Assembly: GCA_016584305.1 (NCBI GenBank)
Contig: JACEEZ010009391.1
Coordinates: 252,330-316,329, forward strand
From: Chionoecetes opilio
Lineage: Eukaryota > Arthropoda > Malacostraca > Decapoda > Majidae
Length of the DNA stretch: 64,000 nt
Reading direction: 5' to 3'
Part shown: positions 1 through 12,364 of the stretch, piece by piece
How the letters are laid out: every line of letters starts with the position of its first letter
Position numbering within the stretch: position 1 is the first letter of the stretch
Notes under the pieces: model-generated
What the model saw: the letters and a program-made list of their open reading frames with translations, nothing else
Told to the model about the DNA's origin: nothing
Databases searched by the model: none
Program-made: the position numbers and the translations under genes

Positions 1-870
1 ACCGACAACGCCAAATACTCCCGCTGAGCGAGTCCATAACACCGTGGGCTATGCCAATCCGCCGTAAGACTTCTTGACGTGACCCGCCGTCATTATGGAC
101 TGCGCTACCAAGGTATGTAAAACTTTCCACGATCTCAATGTCCTCGCCACACGCATGAACAGACTGTACAGCTTCATCTAGTAAGTCTCCAAACACCTGG
201 ACCTTGGTCTTGAGCCAGGAGACCTCAAGTCCCAAAGGCTTTGCCTCCTCGTGCAGCGCCTCGAGAGCCATCACCAGGACCTCCAGCGACTCAGCAAAGA
301 TTACTGCATCATCGGCAAAAACAAGATCAGTGATCTTGGTGTTGCCGACGGATGCTCCACAATCACTTTGATCTACAACCTTGTCCAATACCCAGTCCAT
401 ACAAGCGTTGAAAAGTGATGGGGCAAGGACGCACCCTTGCCTCACTCCTGTATTCACAGGAAAGAAGCCGGATACACCTGCCCCACACTTCACAGCACTC
501 TCAGTCCCAGAATACAGACCAGTTATCAAACCAATAGTCCTTGCAGGAATCCCTCGAAGTCGCAGAAGATCCCAGAGTGACTCACGATGCACTGAGTCAA
601 ACGCCTTCTTGAGACAACATAGGCTGCAAGCTCCATCCTGCGAAACTCACGCGGCGTTACACGAGGAACGAAGCGCTAGTGACGGTACCGGGTGACACCA
701 AGCGGGACCCAGAGCTAGCCAGGCTGTCGAATCTGTCACAATGTGTGCGAAGTCAGCAATGATGGGCAGCCTGCTGTACGGTAAGTGCAGGTCATGACGC
801 GTTTTGCATCCTGACGGTCCACTTTACGCACCCCCTTTTTTCAGAGACGACCAGCCCCTTTCAGAAACCC
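1..870 (-). mobile_element. LINE reverse transcriptase fragment (RTE-like)
   Basis: The reverse complement of about 1-620 is open to the window edge and reads as the palm of a non-LTR reverse transcriptase. It contains KAFDSVH (near 610), GVRQGCVLAPSLFNACMDW (about 405-460) and the catalytic FADD motif inside VFADDAVIF (about 300-320), then a C-terminal stretch with ESFTYLGSAVHNDGG. Near 617 the frame shifts by one base just before the KKAFDS motif. Upstream codons still resemble the family (PREFRRMELAAYV), so this is a decayed copy. The rest of the element lies left of the window. RTE/BovB-type affiliation is from motif style only. Confidence 0.85.
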
Positions 871-879
871 AAGTATATA

Positions 880-2281
880 CAGTGGCGCAAAAAAAATGTA
901 TACATTATAATTTTGTCGACAATTAAAACAACAATATGTAACTACAGTACTTAGTTTCAGTGAACAGGTTTCTTATTCACATATTAGTTCTGCATGTTTC
1001 CCTTGTATGCATGACCATCCCAATCCTCTTGGGCATGATAGTGATCCCGCATTTGGTGAAGTAGGAGAGGTCCATTCCACCCACAGCTTCTCAGGACTCT
1101 GTTCAGCCGTTGATGTTCGCGGCCGTTTCTTCGGATCCGCACTTTTCATCTATTCCAGGCGTTTTCAATCGGATTTAGGCCGGGGAATTGAGGGCCAGTC
1201 CAACAGCGGGATGTATTGTCTGTTAGGAACGTTTTGAACAACTTTGGACGGTGTGGCAGGGCAGAACCTTGCATGAACACCTGCAGCCGATTTGAACCTG
1301 GCACAATAGATGATCACGTAACACTTCATGTAATTTGCCCCTTTAATGGTAAACATTCTTTGGGAGGAAGTACAGACCTCCCCTGCCTTATGCCACTGAA
1401 ACCACCCCAAACCATAACGCTATCTGGGTGTTTCACGGTCTTCACGGTATATTTTGGGTGGTACCGTGACACATCACTTGGACGGCGCACTGTCGTTGAA
1501 GCCATCCTAACCAGTCTAAAAGTGCTTTCATCACTGAACATGACCTTCTTCACTGCTCTGGTGTCCACTGCCGGTATCTCTTACAAAAGGAAAGCCGCTT
1601 CTTCTTCATAGCTTCTGTCAGTAAAGGCTTTTTGGCGGCGCGGCGGGTTGGTAATTTCAGCGAAATTTGCAGGCGATGTTGAATGGTGCGAACAGAGACG
1701 TTTCCTAACAAAGCTGGATGATTTTTCTTCAGTTCTGCGGCAGTTATTGCAGGATCATTCAATACTTCACGCCTCATAATTTTGTCAGTCCGAGGAGATG
1801 TTTTTTTGGGGGCTCCAGAACCAGGTTTCCTTGGCGGAACGGTACGGGTGGCAATGACTCAACAGCTTTCTTCAGGTTGTAAATCGCCATGCGTGTAACG
1901 TTCACCTCTGCGGCCACACGTATCACAGATGCTCCTTCCTTCAGGAGGGTAAGGGCACGGGTCTTCTCTTCATTTGAAAGTTTGTTACGTCCAATTCTGA
2001 CAAGTGGGAGCCGAGATATAACACTCCAAGGTTCGCTGCCAAGTCAAAAAGGGCGGTCCGGAGCATGCGTAAAACCACCCTCTCTCTATCAGCTCTCGAA
2101 AAGCACTGAGTGTGGTTGTGTGTTGGTGGTGGGGTGGAGGGAGACTCCCTCCACCTCCCTCCCTCCTCACTAGCTCCGCCCACCATTTATATGGCGGGAA
2201 CGAAGGTGAAATCTTTACGCGCTTTCGGGTGTATACATTTTTCTTGCGGTCAAAATGTATACATTTTTTTTGCGGCCACTG
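880..2281 (-). mobile_element. Tc1/mariner-like DNA transposon, decayed
   Basis: The ends are inverted copies of CAGTGGC(CG)CAAAAAAAATG and both sit next to TA (878-879 and 2282-2283), as expected for TA target-site duplication by this superfamily. Length is 1402 bp, near the 1.3-1.6 kb usual for Tc1-like elements. The right end carries two tandem copies of GTATACATTTTTYTTGCGG (about 2230-2278), possibly doubled transposase-binding sites. The left end has one. The interior encodes a broken transposase on the minus strand. Confidence 0.88.
1130..1990 (-). pseudogene. Tc1-like transposase, disrupted
   Basis: Read on the minus strand, 1940-1990 gives the start of a helix-turn-helix region, with stops and frame changes before 1777. 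The segment 1550-1777 continues the DNA-binding and linker region (RTIQHRLQISLKLPTRRAAKK, then MKKKRLSFCKRYRQWTPEQ). The segment 1326-1568 contains MFSDESTF, the first catalytic Asp of the DDE triad, and VMVWGGFS. About 1140-1205 resembles the terminal DWPxxSPDLNPIENAW motif, reading DWPSIPRPKSD and then IENAW after a frame change. At least three frame breaks make it non-functional. Confidence 0.85.
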
Positions 2282-2288
2282 TATACCA

Positions 2289-2367
2289 CTAAAAAATATG
2301 GATAAAGATCACTCGTTTGTCACCAGACTAAAAAAAATATGGATAAAAATCGCTCGTTTATCACCAG
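2289..2367. repeat. Two-unit tandem repeat, ~39 bp
   Basis: Two adjacent copies of a unit starting CTAAAAAATATGGATAAAG and ending TCACCAGA, about 85 percent alike by eye, directly beside the right end of the Tc1-like element. Confidence 0.7.
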
Positions 2368-2938
2368 TTTTTCTCAGGGTACTCCATCAATGCCTCATCA
2401 ACCATCATCATCCTCATCACCATTATGCAATCACCACCATCGTACCTTAGCTCAAAACCATCATAAAACTCAACCTACACGAGGCAACAAATTATTTCGC
2501 AGCGTGTGGTAAAGGTGACCACGGCAAGCAGTGTGAGGCGTGCGTTGTGAGCAGTGTCTGGCGCGGCGGGCGATGATGCCTGAGGGGGGTGGCGGGAAGG
2601 GCGGGGCCGCGGCTTGGAGGGGGGGTGAGGGGGTGAGGGGTCGCTTGAGGAGGATTACCGACCATAACCTTCAATTAGCGGCAAGGAGAGGCACGTTTTG
2701 AACCTCTTGAGAAACTTTTCCTTTTTTTGGCTTCCTTTTGATTTCGAACATTGTAACCTGCAAAAAACTGGATGTGTGAGGTGCAGGGGCGAGGAGGAGG
2801 AGGAGGCACCGTCACCCCGCCCCCGCCCGCCAGCACACCCACCACGAAGGGCGTTGCCAATACCATACATGTAATAACTCTTCACTCAAGATAATCTTCA
2901 CACATAACTATGATAAAGCATGTACAGTACAACCCTAA

Positions 2939-2940
<2 letters not shown>

Positions 2941-2988
<48 letters not shown>
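2941..2988. repeat. Compound (TC)n(AC)n microsatellite
   Basis: About 14 CT units followed directly by about 9 CA units. Confidence 0.95.
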
Positions 2989-2989
<1 letters not shown>

Positions 2990-3508
2990 TCAATACGTAG
3001 CTTATTTTCATTAAGATTTAAGATGCAAAACCAAGCATCATACAATAAATATCCCTTTGTCCATGTAAACAATAATAATAATGATAATAAAATAACTATA
3101 ACAACCAACAATAACAGATCCCCTTACAGGAAATAAATAATAATAGTGATAACAATACAATAACAACAATGACCAACAATAACATATCCTTTGATAGGAA
3201 ACCCTCTTTGTGCAGACCACGCAATGCGGTTATTCTCGTTTCCTTACTATTGCGAAACACACAAGAGCCTTTCAGAAGAGCGTCCCAGTTTTGCTACTAC
3301 TACCCAGCCTTGCATTCCTTTACGCAACGGACCTCTATGAAGGGCCTGGCATGATGGAGAGCGAGTTAAAAACTGCACTCAAATTCATATTCATTCGTCC
3401 GGGGTATCTCTTGGGAAACTCAGATCCTTCAGAGATGTATATGGAGGGTGTTTCAAGATACTAGAGGCGAAAATTGTTTGCACCAATATCCATGTTAATT
3501 TTCAGTTT

Positions 3509-3510
<2 letters not shown>

Positions 3511-3552
<42 letters not shown>

Positions 3553-3588
3553 TGTGTGTGTGTGTGTATGTGTGTGTGTGTGTGTGTT
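3511..3588. repeat. Compound (AG)n(TG)n microsatellite
   Basis: About 20 AG units pass into TG units with one TATG interruption. A further (CT)n block lies at 3663-3684. Confidence 0.95.
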
Positions 3589-3931
3589 TCGTTCGTTCCC
3601 CGCATTCCCACTCAAGGACGAGAAGTAATGAAAAGAAGCTCAAATGTCGATGTGTAGTGAATGCTCTCTCTCTCTCTCTCTCTCGTTGAGTCATTTACTT
3701 TCTAGATTTTAAGGTGCGGACCACTGGATTATATAGTCTTCCTAACTTACTTTTTTTTTTCACTCTCAAGTTGAACTAAGTGAGAAACGTCCATTGGTTG
3801 CCATAAGAAATATATGTCCATTGTCCTTTCTTCTTTTTCCTTCCTCCTTTCCTTAACTCATCCTTTCCACTCTTTTAATCTTCATCGACCATCCTCTTCA
3901 TCATCATCCTACGTTATCAGTTCATCACGTC

Positions 3932-4177
<246 letters not shown>

Positions 4178-4229
4178 AGGCATTTCGTGTGGTGAATCAA
4201 GAGTGCATGTTGTGGTGACTAGTCTAAGC

Positions 4230-4460
4230 CAAGGGGTAGGGGAGGGGAGGGGAAAGGTGGGGGGAGGGGAAAGGAGGGGGAGTGAGGGAAGAGGAGGGGG
4301 GAGTGAGGGGAGGGGAGGTACAGGTGTTGTGAGGGAAGGGGTTGGAGAGGTGCGTGCAGGGGGGAGTGAGGATAGGGGGTGTGAGGAGTGATAGGAAGAG
4401 AGAGGGAGGGGAGGCTAAGGCAGAAGAGGGGAGGGGAGGGAGGTGACGACAGCTGTTACA
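4230..4460. repeat. Purine-rich GGGGA low-complexity tract
   Basis: About 230 bp of almost unbroken purines on the + strand built from GGGGAGGGG-like units. It is a polypurine/polypyrimidine tract with potential for triplex or quadruplex structure, without coding character. Confidence 0.8.
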
Positions 4461-4879
4461 GGTATCCATAGCAGGTGAGAGGCGAAAGAAGTGAAAATAT
4501 AGATGAAGAGGAAGGTTTAAGTAAAGGAGGAAAAGTAAAAAGGGGAAGGAGGGAAGAGGTGAGGGATGAAGGAGACTAAAACACCATAAATAAAGTGGAT
4601 AACAAGTCAACAAAATAAAAACACGCAGCGAAAGAAAAAAACAAGGTTATAAACAACTACTACGAACGATGAAACTACTGCAGTTATTGCTATAACTGCC
4701 TCTAATACTGCAATAAATCTACACGTAAGTATGTAAACAATATAGTACTACCACTTCTACTACGATTACTATTATTCCATACACTACAACAAAACCATAG
4801 CTACACAATAGTACACATGGGGGAAATTGCAGACTGTGATAACAAGAAAATAGACAGTAGACAGGTAGTTAGTGCGGAG

Positions 4880-5010
4880 TCATTAGGTAGCTTTAAAAGG
4901 AGGCTAGATAAATTCGTGGATGGGGATGAAAGGTGGATGTAGGTAGTGTTAAGTAACCGGAACTACCTTTTGTAGCTTCTTTATTTTCTTATATTCTAAT
5001 GTTCTTAAAA
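4880..5010. repeat. Dispersed repeat (shared with 62217-62310)
   Basis: The segment ending ACTACCTTTTGTAGCTTC and TTATTTTCTTATATTC is the reverse complement of a motif seen again at 62217-62310, where AACATAAGAAAATAAGGAAG is followed by the tract leading to a GGTAGTTCC motif. Two copies in one window show it is interspersed. It looks like the terminal part of a retroelement, but the class is not determined. Confidence 0.55.
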
Positions 5011-5280
5011 TAATGAGAGGAGGCAGCGACAATAATAAACACAATCCTGCACTTTCACGGCCGACAAACTCTCATCCTGGGTTACAAAACAACTGGCAGG
5101 GACGGGAGCCTGTCTATCTATATGGGGTGAAGCCAAGGTTGGGCGCGTGCATGCTGACGCGCCCATGAACACATCAAGAAGGTGTAGAAGAGGGGTGTAG
5201 TGTGCATCCCAAACATAATTTATCTACACCATTTATGAAGGTGCATTTTGGTTTTCTATCTTCCTGCTTGCCTGGCTGCC

Positions 5281-5424
5281 AACACACACACACACACACA
5301 CACACACGTAGCCCGCCAACTTTCACCAAATACACACACACACACACACCAGAATTGATAGTTTGTTGCTACTGCATTTCGTAACGGAGCGACCGACCAT
5401 CACACACACACACACACACACACA
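5281..5424. repeat. Three (CA)n microsatellite tracts
   Basis: (AC)n at 5281-5309, 5332-5350 and 5399-5424, separated by 20-50 bp of unique sequence. Other short tracts are (GA)n at 5799-5827 and (CA)n at 6080-6099. Confidence 0.9.
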
Positions 5425-5795
5425 TCACGTCAGGATAAATCATAATAACTAATTTAATTTCTTATTAAACTTTATATGAATTCAAGCTAAGGATAAGTTC
5501 AGATACTCATAAAATGCGGCACAGACGAAGGCAATAACAAGATAGACATTGCATCATTATTTTTTCTATCATAGCAGTTTATACCCAGCTATTGTTTACA
5601 TAACGCACTGGTCACTTACGGTCCGTTATCTAAATAGTTTGTATTTAAATTCACGAGTACATTATCTTTACTATTACTATTAGCATCATTATAATGTGTT
5701 TTTTATGATCATTATTGGTACCTAGTAAAGTGTCAATGTATGTTAATAATGTAGGCAAGTTTATTGATCGTTCTTGTCACTTTACTTCGTTAATT

Positions 5796-5831
<36 letters not shown>

Positions 5832-7671
5832 TCCTTCCATTCTCTCCTAGGGATCCAAAACACATACGGTAATACCACATCGCGGCCGCCTGTCGTTGTT
5901 ACATGCAGTCACCGTGCATTGGTCACTGGGCCGCTTAATTTAAAAATACACATAAATGAGCGAATGAGTAAATACGTAAACAACTAGCAGGCATCCCGCC
6001 ATGATTAACTCATGAAGCATATGCAACACAGAACGTTTACCCTAATATTTAGTTATTGCAACGGTAAATTACTTTAATACACACACACACACACACACGA
6101 GCACCTGTTCACATCACATATCAGCCTTCCTTATGACCGTGCCCTCCCTTGCTACTGACCTGCGTGCAGAGGTCAGCCTCCCTGGGGTTAGGTCACGCTG
6201 GAGTTATTTTTTCATCCGTCACTTTCAATGGAAGAAGATTGTGCCCACTCAAAGGCGATGGCGGGTGCCCACTCACATGCCACGCCGCCCTCCACTCGCC
6301 TGAGGCCACTCACCTACAGGTCAACACACGCCGTGCATGGTTAACACTCACTTCACTCTATTTTAACTACTCCAGGTGGATGCAATACTAATTTCTGGTT
6401 TCAAGACGAGAAGAGCACCACATTGACGGTTTACACCCACACTTCACCGCGCTTCATCTCACACTGGCGAAAAGTGGCGATTTCAAGCCAGTGTGCTGGT
6501 GGCTGGGTGGCCGCGCCGCTGCCTGCCGCACGATCACTAAACACCCATATAAGAATCCTTTTGGTTCCACTGTCCACAGCACGAAAAAAAAAACAATAGC
6601 AGTTAATTCACCGGTCTCCACGTACGCTGCCCTTTGTTTAAATCTATTTGAGGATTCTACTTAACTTGCTGTCTTGGTTTGAATGGTTTCCTCCTGTCCA
6701 TTACATATTATTTTGTATAATGTAATAGGGTGTTGACGTGTTGTTGCGTGCCGCGAGGTGCCTGCTCATTCATACACACATGCTACCCAATCGACTTACC
6801 AGCTGTGAAGGCATGGGAAGCAATCAAAGTAGCTACTCTTACCAGTTACTCTTCATACACACATGATATTCTATAAATCATTACATGAAATCCTTCAATA
6901 ATTTTCGCACTAACAAAGAATTATACAAAAAGTAAACACACCCACTGTAGCTTCCATTATAGATAGGTATCCTGCTTGCCTGCTTGCATAGTCTCCCAGA
7001 AAGTTGTTTTACCACGAATTCAATGAAGCAGGGGACTGTAAGTAGCTTTGCGACTCCTGTAACATCTGCAAACCAAACTTGAATGGTTAGGAAAGAAAAA
7101 TATAATAGTTGGTGGTGTGATAAATCATAATCATAATCACGCGCACCTGACCCGCGGTACGAAAGTTTGAGCGTCAACAGAAGGTCCTGCCGCGGAGGCG
7201 TTGCCCGAGGTCTCGTCATGTTGTTATTAAATATTGCCTTGCTCGAGCATCCCCTGCACCCTGTCAGGCACGCAGGGAGCCGAAAGGTCACAAGGTCAAC
7301 TGGTGGGCCGTGGGAAGGTGAAGGTGAGGCAATGATATAACTTGACTACCACTTATATCAAGTTATATGACACTAACCGGTAAACATTACGCCCCAGTGT
7401 TTTCCTTCACGTGGTAGGTTGTTATGATACCATGATACCAATACGACCTTTGGCATATGATCCTTTGGCATGGTTATTTGGCTGTCATTTTCTAAGTTTC
7501 TGTATGGCTGGTGGATAAAGAACATGTTACACTCCGTGCCAGTTTATCCTCGCCTCAAGGTAGGTACAGTACAGTCAAAGTCTTTGGTACAGTACATACC
7601 TATAAGGAGTCCATAAGCTTGAATATCACTAGCAAGGATCCCCAAAACGATGAGCTCATTTAAGAATTCGT

Positions 7672-7673
<2 letters not shown>

Positions 7674-7710
<37 letters not shown>

Positions 7711-7736
7711 CACACACACACACACACACACATACA

Positions 7737-7807
<71 letters not shown>
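7674..7807. repeat. Compound (AC)n(TA)n microsatellite
   Basis: About 28 CA units with one CAA slip, a short bridge, then about 33 TA units. Such tracts are hotspots for replication slippage and, in this window, for insertion of TA-targeting transposons. Confidence 0.95.
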
Positions 7808-7812
<5 letters not shown>

Positions 7813-8452
7813 TATCATGACCATGATGACTAGCACGCTAAAAAGATGCTTAGAAGGGCTACCAACACGATCATGAGGTACTTTGGGAGAATATGAATAG
7901 AAATTATCTTTTCTTACATTTCCACCTTGAGTCACTCATTTTCAGTATTTTTTCCACCTTTCTAATGATGGCGCACTGCGCAGCGAACACTGACCCTCAG
8001 CCAGACCGTCCATGATAAAGCATGGGGTGGGCAATGCGTTGTGGGAAGGCTGGCCTAGCTGATGAAGTGACGAGAGAGTAAATGCAATAATTCCTCACTG
8101 CATCAGCTAACCACACCATATGGAAGAGAAGCGTCAGAATTTGAAAAGTCTGAGAAAGATGTCTGTGACTTTCGTGTGCTGACGACCTGTACAACGAATA
8201 TCAGTGAAAATTAAAACGGTTGAATTTCTTCGTAAGCAAGCAGCTTTTCAAAAAGAGTAGTACATTCATAAGGAGACTCCGAGGACGTCAGGGATGGAAG
8301 GAATCTTCATCGGTTAGAAGGTGAGGTGTGGCGTGAGGTTTGCTTTGATGAAATATTCGGAGTTGTGTATCCAGAGGGTTATTTTTTCTTTTTTTGTAGA
8401 GGGGGGTGGGGTTGAGGTAAGACGTGGCGCTGTAGAGCATGGTTGAGCATAG

Positions 8453-8560
8453 AGCGTTGGTTCTCAAACATGTTAGGAATGCAACCCCTTGAATGGCCTT
8501 GATAGAAATTTGCGACCCCCGTCCCTCGCCAAGGACGGCAAACAGGCACACGCACTCATA
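8453..8560. mobile_element. hAT-type MITE end fragment
   Basis: The sequence beginning AGCGTTGGTTCTCAAAC and followed by a GCGACCCC block has the layout of a hAT nonautonomous end (a CAGYGGTTCTCAA-type terminus). The partner end is not seen, so this is a truncated copy next to the better preserved element. Confidence 0.5.
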
Positions 8561-8566
8561 TTATAC

Positions 8567-9350
8567 CGGTGTTTCTTAACCTTTTTACCACCACGCCACC
8601 TTTAGTAGTTGGTCCTTGCCTCCATGCCCCCCTTATACTTCTTCAACCAAGATATTTCAAAGTAATCCTGAATCAGAAAGAGAAACTGAAAAGATGCGTG
8701 TTTTAACCCTTTATTGTGCACATAATTATTCATGAACACCTTGCATATACCCAGCAGATTTAGTTAGAGCACGTCGTTTCAAGCGAAAGGGATACTGATA
8801 ATAATAATAAATAATTGATAATGATATTAATAATATTAATAAAATTAATAATAATTATTATTATTATTATAACAATATTCATAATAATAGTAATAATAAT
8901 AATATGATAGTAATAATAATGATACTTTTAATGATATATATTGCAATGGTAATTGTAAAAAATAATAATAGTAATAATGATAATGATAATAATAATAACA
9001 ATAATACTAATAAAGATAATAGCAATGATAATGATGATAACGATAATTATAATGTTGATGAAAATAATACTTATTAAAATAACAATAATAATTGTAATAA
9101 TCTAATGATAAAAAAATATATATATTGCATAAGAATCTACAGAGTTAGTGAAACATAGCAAAGAGTTACCGCAGAGTTGTTCACACACTTTCTTCGCTCA
9201 TCCTCGCGAGCGAGCTTCATGTTAAAGCGAAGGCCGAGCTTCAAGTTGAATACTTGACACTTCTTCCTTTTTCTCTCTTGGCTTACCCCCATTTTGTAAT
9301 TCACCACGCCCCCCTTTAAGGGGGCGCGCCCCCCAGGTTAAGAACCGCTG
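8567..9350. mobile_element. hAT-type MITE with 8-bp target duplication
   Basis: It starts CGGTGTTTCTTAACC and ends GGTTAAGAACCGCTG, an imperfect terminal inverted repeat of about 15 bp. Both sides are flanked by the same eight bases, TATTATAC (8559-8566 and 9351-9358), the target-site size of hAT transposase. The 784-bp interior has no coding frame. Most of it (8800-9120) is an AAT/AAC trinucleotide-rich tract that has probably expanded since insertion. An intact duplication suggests a fairly recent insertion. Confidence 0.9.
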
Positions 9351-9461
9351 TATTATACACTTGCTCACATTTTAGGATTATAGTAAGTTTACAGGAAGGT
9401 TTTATGCTTGGTGATTTGGACATGTATTATTCTGCATCCTTTCCATTTTTCTCCATCCTTT

Positions 9462-9743
9462 GGGGCGGCGGTAGCGGAGTGGTTAGCGTCTCCGACTGGC
9501 GTTCTCGGTGACCCGAGTTCGATCCCCGAAGAAAACCAAAACCTTTCTGCACCGTCGAGTGGCCTAAGAACATCCACATGCCCTGCCCATCAACTCTACC
9601 TTCGATTGCGAGTGCATCGGAGGACACAAGGGGGCGGCATGAGCCTCTAATCACAGGCGTCACTATAAAAAAAATCCTGCCTGCGCCACCACGGGCAAGG
9701 ACCAACAACCATCAGAACCCTCAAGTGAACCTCCAGAGCCTAC

Positions 9744-9774
<31 letters not shown>
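9462..9774 (+). mobile_element. tRNA-derived SINE, family A, complete copy
   Basis: The head is tRNA-like: TAGCGGAGTGG fits the polymerase III A box and GAGTTCGATCCC fits the B box, about 45 bp apart. A tRNA-unrelated body follows (GGGGGCGGCATGAGCC, then CCACCACGGGC) and the copy ends in a run of about 28 A. It is the only copy here with head, body and poly(A) tail all present. Related copies or fragments occur at 35408-35750 (-), 37497-37605 (+), 41088-41287 (+), 58660-58990 (-) and 61828-62190 (-). Confidence 0.88.
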
Positions 9775-9778
<4 letters not shown>

Positions 9779-10426
9779 CACGGTCCCTACACCTGCATCA
9801 TGCGGATAATCCTATTGTAAAGATATTAAGGCCCGTTCACATCTCCACGACTCGCGTCGGCGACCGGTCAAGACTTGCTGAGTCATCCAGTCGGTGCCGA
9901 CTGCAGCCGATTTTTGGGGAGCTGAAGCTCCAAAATTGGCGTGGTTGGCACGGGTTGCCGTAGTTAGGCGTCTAGTCGGCGACTAGTCCGCGATTGTCGG
10001 CGATAGTCGCAAACTATAGGGGTATTTGAAAATGTAAAGGTCATCTTTGAGTAGACGTCATGCGGCGACATTTGTCGACAGTTGCAGCACGACGCAAACC
10101 CACGGTTGCCGTCATGCTGCAACTGTTCCCAGCCGTGCTGCGACTGACGCCGAGTGGTTGAAGATGTGGGCAGCGCTCTGGCCCATCCCCCACACCACTT
10201 TTCAACCTTCGCTTGTGTAGTGAACCACGCCACCGATGTCGGCCACACTGTTGTCCACACATCCACCTTGACTAGGCCACAAATACTTATGTACCTCATA
10301 ATGTTATTAATTGAACACAATAACTACGACATGATGATAACAATCGCCTAGGTACTAGAGATACTGCGGAAGCAGTATAGCACTAAAGATACTGCACTAA
10401 AGATACTGCTCTATTTATAGTGGATA
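9775..10426. other. Noncoding; Harbinger-like terminus near 9826
   Basis: No gene seen. AAGGCCCGTTCACATCTCC near 9826 resembles the GGSC(T)GGTTCACA termini of Harbinger-type MITEs such as the one at 23390. The GC-rich body full of GTCGGCGAC motifs resembles 11870-12130. They may be two halves of one element split by 10427-11846, but this is not established. Confidence 0.4.
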
Positions 10427-11660
10427 ACAAGTGCTTGTGGGCCCTTCGGACCCATGTATTGATTTTTGTAGTAGTAGTATATAGTATTAGACAACATGTG
10501 ATTGCAAACTCCAATCGTGTTGTTGCTGTCGTTGGTCACTGGTCAAAGTGTCTCGGGGTAGACCACGTTCCGTGTGATTCCAACCCTTTGTGATCCGTGT
10601 GATTCCAACACACACACTCACACACGCACACAAACGTTTAAGTCCATGAGTCTACTGAGTTTGTGGAATGCGGCAAGACGTGACCGCAGAGTTTTTCCTG
10701 TAAGCTAATACTCGTAAAAGTGTTTTTAGCCCAAAACCCCCCTTCAAAATTATTCAATCGACATGGGACCAAGCCGCTTACCACCCACGATTTATTTGCG
10801 ATTTTTTGAGCCTACTCTCATCAAAATTGAATTTACAGTTTCGGCTACCCAATACAGACAGACAGACACACAGACACACGGCTACTCCTATAGTATATTA
10901 GACAAGTGCTTGTGGGCCCTTCGGACCCATGTATTGATGTTTGTAGTAGTAGTATATATTAGACAACATGTGATTGCAAACTCCAATCGTGTTGTTGCTG
11001 TCGTTGGTCACTGGTCAAAGTGCCTCGGGGTAGACCACGTTCCGTGTGATTCCAACCCTTTGTGTGCCGTGTGATTCCAACACACACACACTCACACACG
11101 CACACACGGGTACTCCGTGGTGTAAGGGAAGCACGCTCGGTTCACAACCGAGAAGTCCCGGGTTCGATCCCCGGGTGGAGCGGAAACAGATGGGTTGTTT
11201 CCTTAAAACTCGAGCCAATGTCCACCCAGCAGTGAATGGGTACCGGGTGTTAGCCGGGGTTTGTGACCTGCTCTCCGGGGTGCTGGCTTCGGCCAACACA
11301 AAAGCACTAAGGATGAATGATAAAAATGTTGATATGGAGACGGGGCCACACGAGCATTGCTCTGGCCCTGTAAAATACAACTAGATGAATACAAACGTCC
11401 ATGAATCTACTGAGTTTGTGGAATGCGGCAAGACGTTACCGCAGAGTTTTTCCTGTAATCTAACACTTCTAAAGTGATTTTAGCCCAAAACCCCCCTTCA
11501 AAATTATTCAATCGACATGGGACCAAGCCGCTTACCACCTATGATTTATTTGCGAATTTATGAGCCTACTCTTATCAAAATTGAATTTACAGTTTCGGCT
11601 ACCCAAAACAGACAGACAGACAGACACACACACACACGGCTACTCCTATAGTATATTAGA
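10427..11660. repeat. Diverged ~475-bp tandem duplication
   Basis: Two segments occur twice in the same order. Segment 1, starting AAGTGCTTGTGGGCCC, is at 10427-10592 and 10902-11073. Segment 2, with ATTCAATCGACATGGGACC and ending GGCTACTCCTATAGTATA, is at 10633-10903 and 11397-11660. In the second copy the two segments are pushed apart by a SINE at about 11108-11388. A tail of GACAGACAGACAC repeats precedes each copy end. The element class is not recognised. Confidence 0.8.
11108..11388 (+). mobile_element. tRNA-Val-derived SINE, family B
   Basis: The 5' part has an A box (TGGTGTAAGGG) and B box (GGTTCGATCCC). The CTCGG/CCGAG stem encloses TTCACAA, which puts CAC at the anticodon and points to a tRNA-Val ancestor. 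The T arm pairs well (CCGGG TTCGATC CCCGG), but the acceptor strands do not pair properly and a 200-bp non-tRNA body follows, so it is a SINE and not a tRNA gene. A reverse-oriented body fragment lies at 37332-37436. Confidence 0.85.
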
Positions 11661-11722
11661 TGATGACGATAATAATAATAATAATAATAATGATAATAAA
11701 TATCTCAAAAATTTCCTCTTTT

Positions 11723-12364
<642 letters not shown>

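Noticed and set aside
6881..7291. 136-codon minus-strand frame
   Set aside because: No recognisable domain, no similarity to a family I know, and it is crossed by microsatellite-rich intergenic sequence. Chance is sufficient.
11108..11180. Candidate tRNA-Val gene
   Set aside because: The acceptor strands do not pair and a SINE body follows directly, so it is a retroposed tRNA-derived head.
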